A stretch of DNA of 64,000 nt from contig NZ_JAGJBY010000002.1 in the NCBI RefSeq assembly GCF_020010905.1, positions 3,410,001-3,474,000 of the forward strand. The letters are read 5' to 3'. Below are positions 62,001 through 64,000 of the stretch, piece after piece. The position numbers were made by a program, and so were the translations under genes. How positions within the stretch are numbered: position 1 is the first letter of the stretch; each line of letters starts with the position of its first letter. Origin of the DNA: Streptomyces acidiscabies (GTDB lineage Bacteria; Actinomycetota; Actinomycetes; Streptomycetales; Streptomycetaceae). The notes below the pieces were generated by a model. That model saw only the letters and a program-made list of their open reading frames with translations. It ran no database searches and had not been told where the DNA came from.

Positions 62001-64000
62001 CGGAGAGCTGGAAGCTGTTGCCTGGGGCGCTTGGGGGTGTGTTGCCGGGTAGTTGGCTGGTGGTGGTGCCTGTCGGGTGGGGTGAGGACGTATGGGTTGC
62101 CGGGGTGATCGGGGCGTTGGGTGCTGGGGTGGTGCGGCTGGAGGTGGACGGGGACACGGATCGTGCGGTGCTGGCGGATCTGCCCGAGCTGGCCGGGGTG
62201 GTGTCGTTGCTGGGTGTGGCCGAACAGGCGTGTCCTGGGTTCGGGGCTACGCCGGTGGGGTTGGCGGGGACGGTGGGGTTGGTGCAGGCGTTGGGTGATT
62301 GTGGGATCACGGCGCGGGTGTGGTGTGTGACGCGGGGTGCGGTGTCGGTGGGGTCTGCTGATCCGGTGGGTAGTCCGGTGCAGACGGCGTTGTGGGGGTT
62401 GGGGCGGTCTGCCGCACTGGATCTGCCGGTTCGGTGGGGTGGGCTGGTGGATCTGCCGGTGGTGTTCGACGAACAAGCTGGTGGGTTGTTGCGGCGGGTG
62501 CTGACGGGTGATGAGGATCAGGTCGCGGTGCGGGAGTCGGGTGTATACGGGCGTCGTCTGGTGCGGGCCGGAAGCGGCGGCGCGGCGGGTGCTGGGGTGC
62601 GGCTGAGTGGTTCGGTGCTGATTACGGGTGGGACCGGGGGTCTGGGCGGTCATGTGGCGCGGTGGGCTGTGGCGCGTGGTGCTGAACATGTGGTGCTGGT
62701 GAGCCGTCGAGGTCTGGAGGCTCCGGGTGCGGTGGGTCTGCGTGAGGAACTTGAAGCGTTGGGCGCGCGGGTGACGGTGGAGGCGTGTGACGTCGCGGAT
62801 CGGGAGGCGTTGGCGGCCGTACTCGGCGCGATCCCCGGCGAGTTCCCGTTGACGGCAGTGCTGCACGCCGCCGGGATCGGTGATGGGCATGTGCCGGTGG
62901 GGGAGTTGGAGCTTGGGCGGTTGGATGGGGTGTTGCGGGCGAAGATGGTGTCGGCGTGGCATCTGCACGAGCTGACGGCGGGGCTGGAGCTCCAGGCGTT
63001 CGTGTTGTTCTCTTCGGGTGCGGCGAGTTGGGGGGCTGGGGGGCAGGCGGCGTATGCGGCGGCGAACGCCTTCCTGGACGGGCTGGCGGGTTATCGGCAT
63101 GGTGCGGGGCTTGCCGCGACGTCGATTGCCTGGGGGTTGTGGGCAGGGCCGGGCATGGGTGCAGCCGGTGCTGAGTTTGTGGAGGGGTATCGGCGGCGCG
63201 GTGTGTTCCCGATGGAGCCGGGGCTGGCGATGGCGGCTCTGGAGAGGGCGGTGGGCGACGGTTCGGTCACCCTCACCGTGACGAACACGGACTGGGAGAC
63301 GTTCGCGCCGAGTTTCACCGTCGAGCGCCCGAGTGCGCTGCTCTCGGGTATTCCGGAGGTGCGCAAGGCACTCGCCCTGTCGGGTGTCCAGCCTGGTGGT
63401 GAGTCGGCGTTGCGGCGCAGGCTGGCCGGGCTGGGAGAGAGGGAACGTGCGCGGGCGCTGCTCGATCTGGTGCGGCGGGAAGCTGCGGTCACTCTTGGTT
63501 TTGACAATGCTGATGCCCTGCCGGACGGGCGGGCTTTCCGTGATGTCGGTTTTGATTCGCTGACGGCGGTGGAGCTGCGGAACAAGCTCGCCTCGGCCAC
63601 GGGTCTTGTGCTGCCTGCGAGTCTTGTCTTCGACTACCCGACGCCCGCGGTGCTGGCTGAGCATCTGGGTTCGGAGTTGCTGGGTTCGGAAGCGCAGGTC
63701 GTGGCTCCTGCTGTGGTGAAGGCTGAGCCGGACGAGCCGATCGCCATTGTCGGGATGGGGTGCCGGTTCCCGGGTGGGGTGTCGTCGCCGGAGCAGTTGT
63801 GGGATGTGGTGGCGTCGTCGGCTGATGTGGTGGGTGAGTTCCCTGGTGATCGGGGCTGGGATCTGACCGGCGCTGATTTTGCCCGGGTGGGTGGGTTTGT
63901 CGAGGATGTGGCCGGGTTCGATGCGGGGTTCTTCGGGATTTCTCCGCGTGAGGCGTTGGCGATGGATCCGCAGCAGCGGTTGTTGCTGGAGACGGCGTGG
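59081..64000 (+). CDS. Modular type I PKS, module 4 and start of module 5 (3' partial)
   Basis: Starts at ATG one base after the previous PKS stop and stays open to the end of the window (1640 codons). Residues 1-30 are a charged coiled-coil docking helix (RLLEALRESVKETERLRRRN). Module 4 is KS (Cys204 in DTACSSS), AT with GHSQGE and YASH (61346-61357; methylmalonyl), KR A-type (about 62600-63160, no LDD, SWG present, Ser and Tyr present) and ACP (GFDSLTA, Ser1493). There is no DH or ER, so a beta-hydroxyl is expected. A further KS begins near 63730. The KR-ACP block closely matches that of the loading module. Confidence 0.95.
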   Translation, partial: MTVSQDRLLEALRESVKETERLRRRNAELTTPEPIAVVGMACRYPGGVASPEDLWRLVSGGVDAISEFPDDRGWSLDTLDDSDPDHHGTSYTRHGGFLYDAAEFDAGFFGISPREALAMDPQQRLLLETAWEALERTGIDPHALKGSKTGVFVGGAVSGYDTVGDASGDAEGYTLIGGASSVLSGRIAYTLGLEGPAVTVDTACSSSLVALHLAAQALRSGECSMALAGGVAVMATSGIFGGFATYGGLAGDGRCKAFAAAADGTGWGEGAGLLVVERLSDARRNGHRVLAVVRGSAINQDGASNGLTAPNGPSQQRVIRQALASAGVTAAEVDVVEAHGTGTRLGDPIEAQALLETYGQGRPEDRPLWLGSVKSNIGHTLAAAGVAGVIKMVLAMQQGVLPPTLHVDEPTPEVDWSSGAVELLTEQRSWPVVDRPWRAGVSSFGVSGTNAHVILEQAPEVEPASDVDVVAPVVSPVVVPWVLSARSELALREQARRLAAHVEADPGLDPVDVGAALVSTRASLEHRAVVLGADRDELIARLAGLAAGEPGAGVVAGQSVAGGRGVVFVFPGQGSQWVGMAQGLLVSSPVFAERMAECARALAPFVEWDLLEVLGDEGALGRVDVVQPVLWAVMVSLARVWQSLGVTPAAVVGHSQGEIAAACVAGGLSLTDAARISAVRSRMIAGSLAGRGGMVSVGLPRAEAELLIARWEGRLSVAAVNGPSSVVVSGDPEALTELVVAGEAENFRARRIEVDYASHSAHVEEIEAELVEALADIVPVEGAVAFYSTVTGEVIDTRELDAGYWYRNLRETVRLADTTRALAAAGHGTFVEVSPHPVLTPSLEETLFESHPAAVVTGTLRRGENEPEQLLAAAARLHTRGVRVEWAEIVGRGSAIDLPTYAFQRERYWPESVSGSVVAGVDDELWSVVEGADVGLLSAELGVGEGALGEVVPALAVWRERRRAGSRVEGWRFAESWKLLPGALGGVLPGSWLVVVPVGWGEDVWVAGVIGALGAGVVRLEVDGDTDRAVLADLPELAGVVSLLGVAEQACPGFGATPVGLAGTVGLVQALGDCGITARVWCVTRGAVSVGSADPVGSPVQTALWGLGRSAALDLPVRWGGLVDLPVVFDEQAGGLLRRVLTGDEDQVAVRESGVYGRRLVRAGSGGAAGAGVRLSGSVLITGGTGGLGGHVARWAVARGAEHVVLVSRRGLEAPGAVGLREELEALGARVTVEACDVADREALAAVLGAIPGEFPLTAVLHAAGIGDGHVPVGELELGRLDGVLRAKMVSAWHLHELTAGLELQAFVLFSSGAASWGAGGQAAYAAANAFLDGLAGYRHGAGLAATSIAWGLWAGPGMGAAGAEFVEGYRRRGVFPMEPGLAMAALERAVGDGSVTLTVTNTDWETFAPSFTVERPSALLSGIPEVRKALALSGVQPGGESALRRRLAGLGERERARALLDLVRREAAVTLGFDNADALPDGRAFRDVGFDSLTAVELRNKLASATGLVLPASLVFDYPTPAVLAEHLGSELLGSEAQVVAPAVVKAEPDEPIAIVGMGCRFPGGVSSPEQLWDVVASSADVVGEFPGDRGWDLTGADFARVGGFVEDVAGFDAGFFGISPREALAMDPQQRLLLETAW

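Overview
The window is very GC-rich, with overlapping stop/start junctions, GTG and TTG starts, and SARP, LAL and PucR-type regulators. That points to a Streptomyces-like actinomycete. Almost all of it is one type I modular polyketide cluster running off both ends. The first gene is cut at base 1 and the last PKS gene is cut at base 64000.

Layout. (1) 1-4044: methoxymalonyl-ACP extender genes (ACP, acyl-CoA dehydrogenase, FkbH-type HAD protein, O-methyltransferase), interrupted by a SARP regulator. (2) 4271-10002: a PimR-like SARP/ATPase regulator, a discrete acyltransferase and a PucR-type regulator. (3) 10033-18864: what looks like a catabolic unit rather than biosynthesis. It has a ribose-type ABC importer, an IclR regulator, a cyclase/amidohydrolase, a D-2-hydroxyacid dehydrogenase and two beta-hydroxyacid dehydrogenases. 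(4) 18872-24990: ferredoxin, cytochrome P450 and two tandem LAL regulators. (5) 25002-31403, minus strand: type II thioesterase and a single-module PKS ending in a thioester reductase (TD). (6) 31636-38967: aminotransferase/reductase fusion, ACAD-fold flavoprotein, crotonyl-CoA carboxylase/reductase, 3-hydroxyacyl-CoA dehydrogenase and KASIII. (7) 39145-64000: a PKS with loading module plus modules 1-3, then a second PKS with module 4 and the start of module 5.

Inferred pathway. A KSQ loading module primes the chain. Two unusual extender routes feed it: methoxymalonyl-ACP, and an alkylmalonyl-CoA made by KASIII, dehydrogenase and carboxylase/reductase. Two acyltransferases with a CAGH motif, plus the discrete one, are candidates to use them. 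The chain is probably released by the TD as an aldehyde and aminated by the transaminase fusion, giving a polyketide amine or cyclic imine (polyketide alkaloid). I cannot name a known product.

The assembly line departs from textbook order. The loading module carries a KR with no obvious substrate. The dehydratases of modules 1 and 2 have Tyr in place of the catalytic His, which strands an intact ER in module 1. Module 2 has lost its KR through what looks like an internal deletion. The PKS modules share long near-identical blocks with codon use unlike the flanking genes, suggesting recombination or gene conversion. The regulatory gaps hold several clear inverted repeats, the largest at 31484-31543. 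I saw no tRNA, rRNA, CRISPR array or insertion sequence, and no gene-free stretch over 300 bases.
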